DNA from: Clostridia bacterium
GTDB lineage: Bacteria; Bacillota; Peptococcia; DRI-13; DTU073
DNA: 14,451 bases
Direction: 5' to 3'
Assembly: GCA_012842035.1 (NCBI GenBank)
Contig: DUTO01000065.1
Coordinates: forward strand, 1 to 14,451
Position 1 is the first letter of the stretch. Each line of letters begins with the position of its first letter. The notes beneath the pieces are model-generated. The model was given only the letters and a program-made list of their open reading frames with translations, was not told where the DNA came from and ran no database searches. Shown one piece after another: positions 6,610 to 14,417 of this stretch. The position numbers and the translations under genes were made by a program.

Positions 6610-7461
6610 ATGGGGGTTTATTTTAAAGTGAATGAAATAAAACAAAATTTAAATATGGCTTATCAGTTGATGAAGCAACAAGATGACCTAGTAAAAGAAT
6701 TGTATCAAATAGTAGAAGCACATAAACCTTATCAGCGGGAGGACAGGAAAGATATTCAAGAGAAATTTAGCGATTTAAAACAGTTGCTAGTATATGACAG
6801 CCTAGAGAGAAGTAAGAGATTAACACCATTGGGAGCGCAAAAAAGGGATCAATTATTGGAAAAATACGGTGCGCAAAATACACCTGAAGTGATTGCCGGT
6901 ATTACGGATGAAATAAATGAGCGCTATAATCAGCGCGATACAGAAAAGGCTAAGTGGGTAGATTTAAAAGTACAATTTTTAAAGTATAGTGCTAAAAATT
7001 ATCAGGAATTAACCGGGTTAAAAGAACTGGAAAATGTGTCTAACCGTTTACGGGCCGATTATGTAGCGCAAAGAACAAACAAGGTTTATCAGGAGTTAGT
7101 GGATGAGGAAAATGAATTTTGGGCGATGGTAAAAAAAATAAAGTCTGAAAAGCATAATGCCGATAAGTCACCAGCCTTTTTTGCGGATAGCTATAATGTA
7201 GTGACAATTTTAATCAAGCAGAAAATGAATTTATATAAAAAGCAAGGGCGAACAGGTTTGCTGAGGACTTATAATCAACATGTGCGAGATTGTGGCGGTG
7301 ACCCGGTGAGAATAGAAGAGGGAATTCAGACAGCTGATAAGTATTGGCGGGGAAGAGAACAGAAGACTTTAGGGAGTTGGACTCAATCTGCCCAAGCTCT
7401 TCGTCAAGAACGTGAGGGAGGGAAAGAAGTTATTAAGCGTACTAGAGAGAGAGGGCTATAG
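6610..7461 (+). CDS. Family P protein 3 (P3), unknown function, closest to P1
   Basis: 283 residues, exactly the length of P1; not recognised. ATG follows GAGGTGGG (6596-6603) by six bases. Blocks in order: N-terminal helical region (NLNMAYQLMKQQDDL, then LYQIV, shared with P4); ERSKRLTPLGAQKRDQLLEKYG; the central block at 101-134 (EINERYN, KWVDLKVQF, YSAKNYQEL), 29 of 34 residues identical to P1; LVDEENEFWAMV; LYKKQGRTGLL; QHVRDCGGDP (223-232); and QSAQALRQE (259-267). The tail GGKEVIKRTRERGL resembles the tail of P4 (KAKEVIRSDVREG). Charged, helical, no signal peptide or membrane segment. P4 begins 16 bp after the stop, so translation is probably coupled. Near-identity at protein level with many silent-looking base differences from P1 suggests selection on the protein. 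Function unknown. Confidence 0.88.
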   Translation: MGVYFKVNEIKQNLNMAYQLMKQQDDLVKELYQIVEAHKPYQREDRKDIQEKFSDLKQLLVYDSLERSKRLTPLGAQKRDQLLEKYGAQNTPEVIAGITDEINERYNQRDTEKAKWVDLKVQFLKYSAKNYQELTGLKELENVSNRLRADYVAQRTNKVYQELVDEENEFWAMVKKIKSEKHNADKSPAFFADSYNVVTILIKQKMNLYKKQGRTGLLRTYNQHVRDCGGDPVRIEEGIQTADKYWRGREQKTLGSWTQSAQALRQEREGGKEVIKRTRERGL

Positions 7462-7477
7462 CAAAGGGGGTTGGGGC

Positions 7478-8308
7478 TTGCGTTTAAAAGATGGTTATCA
7501 TTTTATGAAAGAAGAAGGGGTTTTCTTTAACCGACTCTATCAAATGGTTAAATCTAAGGAACAGGCCCCCCGGGTACGTAAAGCAGAAAAAGATAAATTA
7601 AAAAAGGCCTATTATTTAATGAACCTAGAGACTCTGAATAAAATAGACGGTGTTTCCTGGTTAAAAAAAATATGCTCTTATGTAAACCGTCATATAATAA
7701 GAAATCCAGTTTTTAAGAGAGAGCCAACACGTCCTTTACGAAAAACCCATGCTCAATTGTTAAGAGAATTTCAGGCTCAAAATGCCCAAGAGGTAATCTT
7801 AAATGTCGTTGAGCACACTAATGTTAAATATAATTCTTATGTGACAAACGAAGAAAAATGGGTCGCAATAAAAGTGGAATTATTGAGATATAGTATTAAA
7901 AATCATGGAGAGTTAAAGGAATTAAAAAATATGGAGAGAAATGCTAGGAGTTTTCATATGGAGAAACTGGCAGAAAAAATAAAGGAAGCTTCTGAAAAGT
8001 TGGTGAACGAGGAAAAAGAATTGTATAGAATGGTGCAAAACTTAGGACCTGAAAATTATAAAGCAGATGGACAAGCAACTAAGTTCAGGGAAAGTTGTAA
8101 TAAAACATTGCAATTAATTTGGGGAAGAATGGAGTTATATGGGGAAAATGGGAGAACCTCTTTTTTAAAGGCTTATAATAAGCATGGGGACAGAGGGAAG
8201 CAAAGCGGGTTAAAAAATTTGCTGTTATCTTCTCAAGCCCTTCGTCAAGAACAAGTGGGAGAGAAAGCTAAAGAAGTTATACGGTCTGATGTCAGAGAGG
8301 GCAGGTAA
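7478..8308 (+). CDS. Family P protein 4 (P4), unknown function
   Basis: 276 residues from a TTG start; not recognised. The TTG at 7478 is chosen because AAAGGGGG (7463-7470) sits 7 bp upstream and homology to P3 starts here (RLKDGYHFMKEE against NLNMAYQLMKQQ). The frame is open back to a GTG at 7412 overlapping P3, but that start has no ribosome binding site and its extra 22 residues match no paralog. A segment at about 55-85 (with WLKKICSYVNRHIIRN) is particular to P4. Family blocks follow: NVKYN, EKWVAIKVELLRYSIKNHGEL (115-145), LVNEEKELYRMVQNLGPENYKA, LYGENGRTSFLKAYNKH (220-236) and SSQALRQEQ (251-259). The DCGGDP stretch found in P1 and P3 is missing, with about 20 residues fewer there. 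It shares YNKH with P2. Likely co-transcribed with P3. Possibly the most degenerated member, yet the frame is intact. Confidence 0.82.
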   Translation: MRLKDGYHFMKEEGVFFNRLYQMVKSKEQAPRVRKAEKDKLKKAYYLMNLETLNKIDGVSWLKKICSYVNRHIIRNPVFKREPTRPLRKTHAQLLREFQAQNAQEVILNVVEHTNVKYNSYVTNEEKWVAIKVELLRYSIKNHGELKELKNMERNARSFHMEKLAEKIKEASEKLVNEEKELYRMVQNLGPENYKADGQATKFRESCNKTLQLIWGRMELYGENGRTSFLKAYNKHGDRGKQSGLKNLLLSSQALRQEQVGEKAKEVIRSDVREGR

Positions 8309-8323
8309 TTGTTGAGATGGCTT

Positions 8324-8346
8324 AAAGCTCCGTAAGGGGCTTTTTT
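8324..8346 (+). terminator. Rho-independent terminator after P4
   Basis: Stem AAAGCTCC (8324-8331) pairs with GGGGCTTT (8336-8343) around the stable tetraloop GTAA, then more T. It separates P3-P4 from uvrA. Confidence 0.9.
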
Positions 8347-8361
8347 AATTTTCACGTTTAA

Positions 8362-8399
8362 GAGTATGGTATAATATTTAATCATGGTTAAAATATGCT
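8362..8399 (+). promoter_or_regulatory. uvrAC promoter, element shared with uvrB
   Basis: TGG-TATAAT at 8367-8375 is an extended -10; the -35 position is poor. 31 of 38 positions match the uvrB element at 4437-4474, including a TTTAA-N6-TTAAA inverted repeat (8377-8392) and the terminal ATGCT. No canonical SOS box is visible. Confidence 0.7.
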
Positions 8400-8424
8400 T
8401 GATAGAAAAAAGGTAGGCAAAAAA

Positions 8425-11253
8425 ATGGGAAAAGATAAAATTATTATTCAAGGTGCTCGTGAACATAATTTAAAAAATATTGATGTAGAGATTCCGCGGG
8501 ACAAGCTCGTTGTGATTACGGGATTGAGCGGTTCTGGTAAATCTTCTTTAGCTTTTGATACGATTTATGCCGAAGGACAGCGGCGTTATGTGGAGTCTTT
8601 GTCCGCTTATGCCCGTCAATTTTTAGGACAGATGGATAAGCCGGATGTCGATTATATTGAAGGATTGTCACCGGCAATTTCCATTGACCAGAAGGGGGCG
8701 AGCAAAAATCCGCGTTCTACAGTAGGAACGGTAACGGAGATTTATGATTATTTACGTTTGCTTTTTGCCCGGATTGGTAAGGTGCATTGTTATCAATGTG
8801 GACAGCCGATTAGTCAACAGACGGTACCGCAAATTGTGGATCAGCTGATGACTTACCCTGAGGGTACACGTTTACAGATTCTTGCCCCTTTAGTCAGAGG
8901 TCGCAAAGGTGAATATCAAAAAATGTTTGAGCAGATTCGTCAGGAAGGTTATGTGCGGGTTCGAGTTGATGGGGAAGTGCGGGAAGCAAGTGAAGATTTT
9001 CAGTTAGATAAAAATAAGAAACATACGATTGAGGTGGTTGTGGATCGGATTATTATACGTCCTCATATAGCCCCCAGGTTGGCAGACTCCTTGGAAACGG
9101 CTCTTAATTTGACCGGTGGTATTGTTAGTGTGGATATTCTTGGGCAGGAAGAAATTTTATTTAGTCAGCATTTTGCTTGCATCGATTGTGGGATTAGCTT
9201 TGAGGAGATTACACCACGCCTCTTTTCTTTTAATAATCCTTATGGGGCTTGTCCAGATTGTAGTGGGCTTGGTATTAAGATGCAGATCGATCCGGAGTTG
9301 GTAGTGCCGGATTCAAGTAAGTCTTTAGCCGAAGGTGCTCTTGTACCTTGGCATAGGCGGAATGCAGCTTGGTATAGAGGAATCTTGCATTCTGTAGCTG
9401 AGCAATTTAAAATTTCAGAAGAGATACCTTTTAAGAAGTTGAGTCGAGAGAAACAAAAAATTTTGCTATATGGCTCGGGAGAGCAGAAAGTTCGGTGTAG
9501 TTATTATAATAACAAGGGAGAATTACGAGTTTTTGATACTGTTTATGAAGGGGTTATTCCTAACTTAGAACGGCGTTATCGTGAGACAAAGTCAGGTTAT
9601 GTGCGTCGGGAGATTGAGTCTTATATGAGTAAAGTTTTTTGTCCTCGTTGTCAAGGTGCGAGGCTTAAAGAGGAAAGTTTAGCGGTAACAGTGCAAGGAA
9701 AAAATATTGGGGAGGTTACTTCTCTTTCGGTAGGTGAGGCTTTACAGTTTTTTGAGGGGTTGCAGTTAACAGAAAGGGAAGAAATTATTGCCCGTCAGGT
9801 TTTGAAGGAAATTCGCAATCGGCTAGGGTTTTTAGTTAATGTGGGGTTAGATTATATGACTCTTAATCGTACAGCCAGAACCTTGTCCGGTGGGGAGGCA
9901 CAGCGAATTAGGTTGGCGACCCAAATCGGTTCTAGTTTAGTAGGAGTTTTATATATTTTAGATGAGCCTTCGATTGGGCTGCATCAGCGTGATAATCGCA
10001 GGTTAATTAGCACCTTGCAATCTTTAAGAGAATTGGGGAATACCGTGATTGTGGTTGAACATGATGAGGAGACGATGTATGCGGCGGATCAGATTATTGA
10101 TATTGGACCGGGAGCAGGTGTGCACGGAGGGGAAATTGTGGCTCAAGGTACGGTAGAAGAGATTAAGCAAGTCAAAGGTTCGGTGACTGGAGATTATTTG
10201 AGTGGGCGTAAAGCGATTCCTTTGCCACCCGTAAGACGAAAGCCAAATAGTAAGTGGTTGGTCGTGAAAGGAGCACGGGAGCATAATTTAAAAAATATTG
10301 AGGTGGCTATACCTTTAAATATATTTACCTGTGTGACCGGTGTTTCCGGATCGGGAAAAAGTACTTTAGTCAATGAAATTATTTATAAGACGATGGCTCA
10401 TAAATTAAATGGTGCTCGTGCCAAAGCCGGAGAACATGATTTAATTACGGGGCTAGAATATTTAGAGAAAGTAGTGAATATTGACCAGTCACCGATTGGG
10501 CGAACTCCGCGTTCTAATCCGGCTACTTATACAGGTGCTTTTGATAGCATTCGCGAAATTTTTGCCCAAACTACGGAAGCGCGGATGAGGGGCTATAAGC
10601 CGGGGCGGTTCAGTTTTAATGTGCGGGGTGGACGTTGTGAGGCGTGTAGTGGTGATGGGATTATTAAGATTGAGATGCATTTTTTGCCCGATGTGTATGT
10701 GCCTTGTGAAGTTTGTAAAGGGAAGCGTTACCAGCGGGAAACATTGGAAGTGAAATATAAAGGGAAGTCGATTGCCCAAGTTTTAGAGATGACGGTAGAT
10801 GAGGCGGCAGAATTTTTCCAGCATCATACCAGGATTTATCGACGTTTAAAAATAATGCAGGATGTAGGGTTAGGTTATCTTCGTTTGGGTCAGCCGGCGA
10901 CCACTTTATCCGGTGGGGAAGCTCAACGGGTTAAACTGGCGACAGAGTTGAGCCGTCGTTCTAATGGAAAAACTTTTTATATTTTAGATGAGCCGACGAC
11001 AGGGCTACATTTAGCGGATATTCATAAGCTTTTAGAGGTCTTGGAGCGTTTAGTGGACAGTGGTAATACTGTTTTGGTGATTGAACATAATCTTGACGTA
11101 ATTAAGATGGCCGATTATTGTATTGACTTAGGTCCTGAGGGTGGTGTAAAAGGTGGAAGAGTAGTAGCGACAGGCACACCTGAGGAAATTTGCCAAAACT
11201 CCGCCAGTTATACGGGGCAATATCTCAAAAAGATTATTCAGAATCATAGCTGA
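8425..11253 (+). CDS. uvrA: Excinuclease ABC subunit UvrA
   Basis: 942 residues, normal length. ABC-type ATPase that scans DNA for bulky lesions as a dimer and loads UvrB. Two ATPase halves are visible: Walker A GLSGSGKSS (33-41) and GVSGSGKST (639-647); ABC signatures LSGGE at 487-491 and 828-832; Walker B ILDEPSIGLH (511-520) and ILDEPTTGLH. Zinc sites: C252/C255/C276/C279 and C738/C741/C761/C764, both CxxC pairs, the latter 19 residues apart as in the family. The ATG at 8425 is chosen because AGGTAGG (8411-8417) sits 7 bp upstream and MGKDKIIIQGAREHNLKNI is the usual N-terminus. An in-frame ATG at 8395 would add ten residues but lies within the promoter element and has no ribosome binding site. 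uvrC follows after 23 bp. Confidence 0.98.
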   Translation: MGKDKIIIQGAREHNLKNIDVEIPRDKLVVITGLSGSGKSSLAFDTIYAEGQRRYVESLSAYARQFLGQMDKPDVDYIEGLSPAISIDQKGASKNPRSTVGTVTEIYDYLRLLFARIGKVHCYQCGQPISQQTVPQIVDQLMTYPEGTRLQILAPLVRGRKGEYQKMFEQIRQEGYVRVRVDGEVREASEDFQLDKNKKHTIEVVVDRIIIRPHIAPRLADSLETALNLTGGIVSVDILGQEEILFSQHFACIDCGISFEEITPRLFSFNNPYGACPDCSGLGIKMQIDPELVVPDSSKSLAEGALVPWHRRNAAWYRGILHSVAEQFKISEEIPFKKLSREKQKILLYGSGEQKVRCSYYNNKGELRVFDTVYEGVIPNLERRYRETKSGYVRREIESYMSKVFCPRCQGARLKEESLAVTVQGKNIGEVTSLSVGEALQFFEGLQLTEREEIIARQVLKEIRNRLGFLVNVGLDYMTLNRTARTLSGGEAQRIRLATQIGSSLVGVLYILDEPSIGLHQRDNRRLISTLQSLRELGNTVIVVEHDEETMYAADQIIDIGPGAGVHGGEIVAQGTVEEIKQVKGSVTGDYLSGRKAIPLPPVRRKPNSKWLVVKGAREHNLKNIEVAIPLNIFTCVTGVSGSGKSTLVNEIIYKTMAHKLNGARAKAGEHDLITGLEYLEKVVNIDQSPIGRTPRSNPATYTGAFDSIREIFAQTTEARMRGYKPGRFSFNVRGGRCEACSGDGIIKIEMHFLPDVYVPCEVCKGKRYQRETLEVKYKGKSIAQVLEMTVDEAAEFFQHHTRIYRRLKIMQDVGLGYLRLGQPATTLSGGEAQRVKLATELSRRSNGKTFYILDEPTTGLHLADIHKLLEVLERLVDSGNTVLVIEHNLDVIKMADYCIDLGPEGGVKGGRVVATGTPEEICQNSASYTGQYLKKIIQNHS

Positions 11254-11276
11254 GGGGTGATGAGGAGGTGCAGAAG

Positions 11277-13103
11277 ATGCTGGCAGAAAAATTGAAAATA
11301 TTACCGACTGAGCCCGGCGTATATCTTTTTAAGAATAACAGGGGTGGGGTTATTTATATCGGTAAGGCGATTAATCTACGTAATCGAGTTAAGTCTTATT
11401 TTTCTTCTGGTCATGCTGCTTCTCCTAAGACCCAAGCTTTAGTTAAGAATATTGCTGATGTGGAGTATTTGTTAACTGATTCTGAAGTAGAAGCACTGAT
11501 TTTAGAGAGTAATTTAATTAAAAAACATCAGCCGAAATATAATATTCGGCTTACTGATGATAAAAGCTACCCTTATTTACGGGTGACCTTACAGGAGGAA
11601 TATCCTCGTTTAGAGATTACCCGTACTTTGCAAAAAGATGGTTCGCGTTATTTTGGTCCTTATACTAATGTGGGCGCGGTACAGGAAACTTTGAAATTAT
11701 TGAAACGCGTTTTTCCGCTTCGTTCTTGTCGGCAAAAACAGGTTAAAAAACGGAAAAGACCTTGTCTTAATGCTCATATTCAACGGTGTATTGCACCTTG
11801 TCAAGGTTTGGTAAGTCCAGAGGAATACCGTCATCTAATTGAGGAAGTAATTCTTTTTTTGGAAGGCAAAGAGGAAAAACTAGTTCAGAAATTAAAAAAG
11901 CAGATGCAAGAAGCGGCAGCAAGGTTGGACTTTGAACAAGCGGCTGAACTACGGGATCAGTTGTTAGCTGTAGAAAAAGTAAGGGAAAAGCAAAAGATTG
12001 TTTCCAGTAGTTTTGACGACTTTGATCTCTTGAATTATGTGCAAGGCAGAGAGCTTTCTTGTGTCCAGATTTTTTTTGTGCGGGGGGGAAAGTTAATGGG
12101 GGGAGACCATTTTTTACTGGAAGGCGGTCCGGAAAAGGAAGGGGCGGAAATCTTGACGGCTTTTCTGAAGCAGTATTATTATCAATCCAGGTTTATTCCC
12201 GGACAGATTCTTTTGCCGGAAGAAGTTGAGGAGAAAGAGGTTTTGCAAAGTTGGTTACAGGAGAAAAAAGGGGGCAAAGTTGTTTTCCAAGTCCCGCAAA
12301 GAGGACAGAAGAAAAAGTTATTGGAATTAGCGGCGAAAAATGCTCGGGAAAGTTTACAGCAGGAAACAAAATTAAGGAAAGAGCGTCAGCAAAGAGAAAA
12401 GATAGCTTTAGCAGAAATTACGCAGGTCTTTAATTTAACAGAGAGTCCTTGGCGCATCGAATGTTATGATATTTCTAATTTTCAGGGACAAGAAGCAGTA
12501 GCGGCTATGGTTGTTTTTGAAGAGGGCAAGCCTAAGCAGAGTCAATATCGACGTTTTAAGATAAAAACGGTGGAAGGACCTGATGACTTTGCTAGTATGG
12601 TTGAAGTTATTAGGCGCCGCTTGCAAAGAGCTCTTAGGGGGGATGAGCGGTTTTCTGCTTTGCCGGATCTAGTGCTTATTGATGGTGGTAAAGGACAGCT
12701 TTCGGCAGCCCTGTCTGTAATGAAAGAGTTAGGTATAAAGCAGATTCCAGTAGTTGCTTTAGCGGAGGAAGAGGAAATGCTTTTTTATGGGGAAGGGGCC
12801 GTTCCTGTAGTTTTACCCCGTGATTCGCAAGGGTTATATTTACTACAACGTATTCGAAACGAAGCCCATCGTTTTGCTGTAACTTATCATCGTTTATTAA
12901 GAGGAAGGCGTAATCTCGCTTCTGTTTTAGATGATATCCCCGGTTTAGGTCCACAAAGAAAAGCAGTTTTACTGCAACAGTTTCAATTTTCTTTAACCAA
13001 GATACGTCAGGCTTCTTTGGCAGAACTACAACAAGTCAAAGGCTTAGGGTCAAAGACTGCTTGGCAGGTGTGGAATTTTTTTCATACCGGTGAAGAGGTA
13101 TAA
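11277..13103 (+). CDS. uvrC: Excinuclease ABC subunit UvrC
   Basis: 608 residues, normal length. Dual-incision nuclease of nucleotide excision repair: the N-terminal GIY-YIG domain cuts 3' and the C-terminal RNase H-like domain cuts 5' of the lesion. Visible: GVYLF...YIGKAINLRNRV (14-38) with Glu77 downstream; cysteines 151, 163, 171 and 175, whose spacing equals the iron-sulfur cluster ligands described for UvrC; UVR domain (about 205-237, LDFEQAAELRDQL) for UvrB binding; C-terminal nuclease with YDISN (Asp398), LIDGGKGQL (Asp469) and NEAHRFA (His531); tandem helix-hairpin-helix motifs (LDDIPGLGPQRK and QVKGLGSKTA). The ATG at 11277 is chosen because GAGGAGGTG (11262-11270) lies 6 bp upstream; the GTG at 11268 is part of that site. 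In operon with uvrA. No clear terminator follows. Confidence 0.98.
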   Translation: MLAEKLKILPTEPGVYLFKNNRGGVIYIGKAINLRNRVKSYFSSGHAASPKTQALVKNIADVEYLLTDSEVEALILESNLIKKHQPKYNIRLTDDKSYPYLRVTLQEEYPRLEITRTLQKDGSRYFGPYTNVGAVQETLKLLKRVFPLRSCRQKQVKKRKRPCLNAHIQRCIAPCQGLVSPEEYRHLIEEVILFLEGKEEKLVQKLKKQMQEAAARLDFEQAAELRDQLLAVEKVREKQKIVSSSFDDFDLLNYVQGRELSCVQIFFVRGGKLMGGDHFLLEGGPEKEGAEILTAFLKQYYYQSRFIPGQILLPEEVEEKEVLQSWLQEKKGGKVVFQVPQRGQKKKLLELAAKNARESLQQETKLRKERQQREKIALAEITQVFNLTESPWRIECYDISNFQGQEAVAAMVVFEEGKPKQSQYRRFKIKTVEGPDDFASMVEVIRRRLQRALRGDERFSALPDLVLIDGGKGQLSAALSVMKELGIKQIPVVALAEEEEMLFYGEGAVPVVLPRDSQGLYLLQRIRNEAHRFAVTYHRLLRGRRNLASVLDDIPGLGPQRKAVLLQQFQFSLTKIRQASLAELQQVKGLGSKTAWQVWNFFHTGEEV

Positions 13104-13187
13104 AATATTTTTTAAAAGGGGTAAGCATTGTTATTCAGCTCTGAACGAAAAGTATTTACAAAAAATGTTATTAATTTTAAAAATTAA

Positions 13188-13216
13188 GCAGGAAATTTTG
13201 GGGGAAAGTCGAATTT
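13188..13216 (+). promoter_or_regulatory. Sigma-H-type promoter of the Spo0E-like gene
   Basis: GCAGGAAAT (13188-13196), an 11-bp spacer and GTCGAATTT (13208-13216) match every fixed position of the Bacillus sigma-H consensus RNAGGAWWW-N11/12-RNNGAATWW as I recall it. Sigma-H drives early sporulation genes. The element lies 45 bp before the start codon. An AGTCGAA inside the -10 (13207-13213) differs from the Spo0A box TGTCGAA at one position. The rest of the 157-bp gap after uvrC is AT-rich, with one inverted repeat (TTAATTTT/AAAATTAA, 13171-13187) and no clear terminator. Confidence 0.65.
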
Positions 13217-13260
13217 AATATATTAGAAAGATAAATTTCAGTATAAGGGAGGCGAAAAAG

Positions 13261-13437
13261 ATGGCTGTTGACCAAAAAGAAGACATTTTGCAGGAATTGG
13301 AAGAACTAAGGAAAAAATTATACGTATCTGCAGATAGTCATTTATTAACCTCTCAAGAGATTTATCAGGCAAGCACTAATTTAGATAAGGTTATTGTTAA
13401 ATATTTAAAAGGGAAATATAATGATAAGTATGCTTAA
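13261..13437 (+). CDS. Spo0E-like aspartyl-phosphate phosphatase family protein
   Basis: 58 residues. Spo0E-family proteins are small two-helix phosphatases that dephosphorylate the sporulation master regulator Spo0A~P and so delay sporulation. The sequence fits: helix 1 ILQELEELRKKLYVSA (9-24), a short linker with SHLLTSQEIYQAS, and helix 2 carrying the family signature SxxLD as STNLD (38-42), followed by KVIVKYLK. Start ATG is preceded by AAGGGAGG (13245-13252) at 8 bp. It stands alone between uvrC and the PHP gene, with its own sigma-H-like promoter and terminator, which suits a sporulation-timing gene. The organism is therefore probably a spore-former. Other Spo0E-family members act on non-Spo0A response regulators or have unknown targets, so the exact partner is inferred. 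Confidence 0.85.
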   Translation: MAVDQKEDILQELEELRKKLYVSADSHLLTSQEIYQASTNLDKVIVKYLKGKYNDKYA

Positions 13438-13487
13438 ATGATCGTAAAATGACAAAGGAATACCCTGTTTACCATTTCCTAATAGTG

Positions 13488-13521
13488 AAAAGGACAAGGT
13501 CTCTATCGCCTTGTTCTTTTT
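13488..13521 (+). terminator. Rho-independent terminator after the Spo0E-like gene
   Basis: AAAAGGACAAGG (13488-13499) pairs with CCTTGTTCTTTT (13509-13520), one G-U pair, around a nine-base loop, ending in T. It lies 50 bp after the stop. Confidence 0.85.
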
Positions 13522-13573
13522 GTCTAAGGGAAGCTAACAGGATTTTAACTTGAGCCTTTTTCTCTGAGATAAT

Positions 13574-13582
13574 TGGTATAAT
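13574..13582 (+). promoter_or_regulatory. Extended -10 promoter of the PHP gene
   Basis: TGG-TATAAT lies between the preceding terminator and the PHP ribosome binding site. TTGAGC at 13550-13555 is 21 bp away, too far for a normal -35, so the promoter probably relies on the TGn extension. Confidence 0.65.
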
Positions 13583-13616
13583 AAAAGCAAAACAAGAAGT
13601 GAGGGGGACATGCGGC

Positions 13617-14384
13617 GTGGAGTTTTATGGTGATTATCACCTTCATTCTACTTATAGTGATGGGCATAGCTCGGTAGAAGAAATGGTTAAGGCGGCTTCT
13701 GGAATTGGTTTAGAGGAAATATGTTTAGCTGACCATGGACCTCGTAATTTTGCTGTGGGTGTTGAATCTGCTCAGACATTATTACAAATAAAAGAGGAAA
13801 TTAAAGCATTGCGTGAAAAATATACAGGCTTACAGATATATGCTGGTGTTGAGGCTAATATTATTAGTTTAGATGGTCAATTAGATGTGGAGCGGGAAAT
13901 TATAGAAAAACTGGATTTATTAATCGCCGGTTTACATTCTTATGTGTGGCCGGAGGGGTTTGGGGATGTACCTTGGATTTTAGGTAATCAGGTGGCTAAG
14001 GTATTTCCTTTGCAGAAGAAGTGGCTCCAAAACGCCAATACAAAGGCTTTAGTAGAAGCAATTTATCGTTATGAACCAGAGATAATCAGTCATCCCGGTT
14101 TGAAAATGGAAATAAATATAGCCGAGGTAGCCAAGGCTTGTTTAGCGAAAGAGACGTTATGGGAGATTAATGCCGGACATAAACATCCCGGTTATAAGGA
14201 AGTTAGGGAAATTGCCCGCCGGGGTGTTGAATTTGTAGTCAATAGTGATGCTCATTTTCCGGAAAGTGTGGGTGCTTTAGAATATGGTGCTTGGGTTTTA
14301 GAAAAAGCCGGTGTACCTGCACCACAAATTAGAAATATTAAAGAAAAAGAACATGGACATGAAAATATAATTAAAATAAGATAA
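13617..14384 (+). CDS. PHP-domain metallo-phosphoesterase
   Basis: 255 residues. PHP (polymerase and histidinol phosphatase) domain hydrolase with a trinuclear-type metal site; relatives include the YcdX group and histidinol-phosphate phosphatase. All metal-binding motifs appear: DYHLHSTYSDG (His8, His10), LADHG (His40), GVEANI (Glu79), GLHSY (His107), SHPG (His159) and VNSDAH (Asp211, His213). Substrate is not predictable; histidinol phosphate is one option, but no his genes are nearby. The GTG at 13617 is chosen because GAGGGGG (13601-13607) is 9 bp upstream. The GTG at 13599 gives six more residues but overlaps that site and has no site of its own. It has its own promoter, and the next gene begins 33 bp after the stop, probably in the same operon. 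Confidence 0.92.
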   Translation: MEFYGDYHLHSTYSDGHSSVEEMVKAASGIGLEEICLADHGPRNFAVGVESAQTLLQIKEEIKALREKYTGLQIYAGVEANIISLDGQLDVEREIIEKLDLLIAGLHSYVWPEGFGDVPWILGNQVAKVFPLQKKWLQNANTKALVEAIYRYEPEIISHPGLKMEINIAEVAKACLAKETLWEINAGHKHPGYKEVREIARRGVEFVVNSDAHFPESVGALEYGAWVLEKAGVPAPQIRNIKEKEHGHENIIKIR

Positions 14385-14417
14385 AATTAGAGTAAGAAGA
14401 GGGGGGGGGGTTAAGAG

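Larger units (their letters stand above)
6531..8399 (+). repeat. Cassette copy B: promoter block, P3, P4, terminator, uvrA promoter
   Basis: Proposed second copy of the cassette at 2339-4474, now between uvrB and uvrA. It differs in lacking a terminator between its two genes, so P3 and P4 appear co-transcribed, and in lacking the acidic N-terminal extension of P2. Ends correspond by direct alignment; duplication as a unit is inferred. Confidence 0.5.

Noticed and set aside
7381..7478. Programmed frameshift joining P3 and P4
   Set aside because: No convincing slippery sequence with a following structure was seen, and P4 has its own ribosome binding site and start codon.
2428..8308. P genes as phage or toxin-antitoxin genes
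   Set aside because: No integrase, phage structural gene, attachment site or recognisable toxin fold is present, and the four members resemble each other rather than forming toxin-antitoxin pairs.
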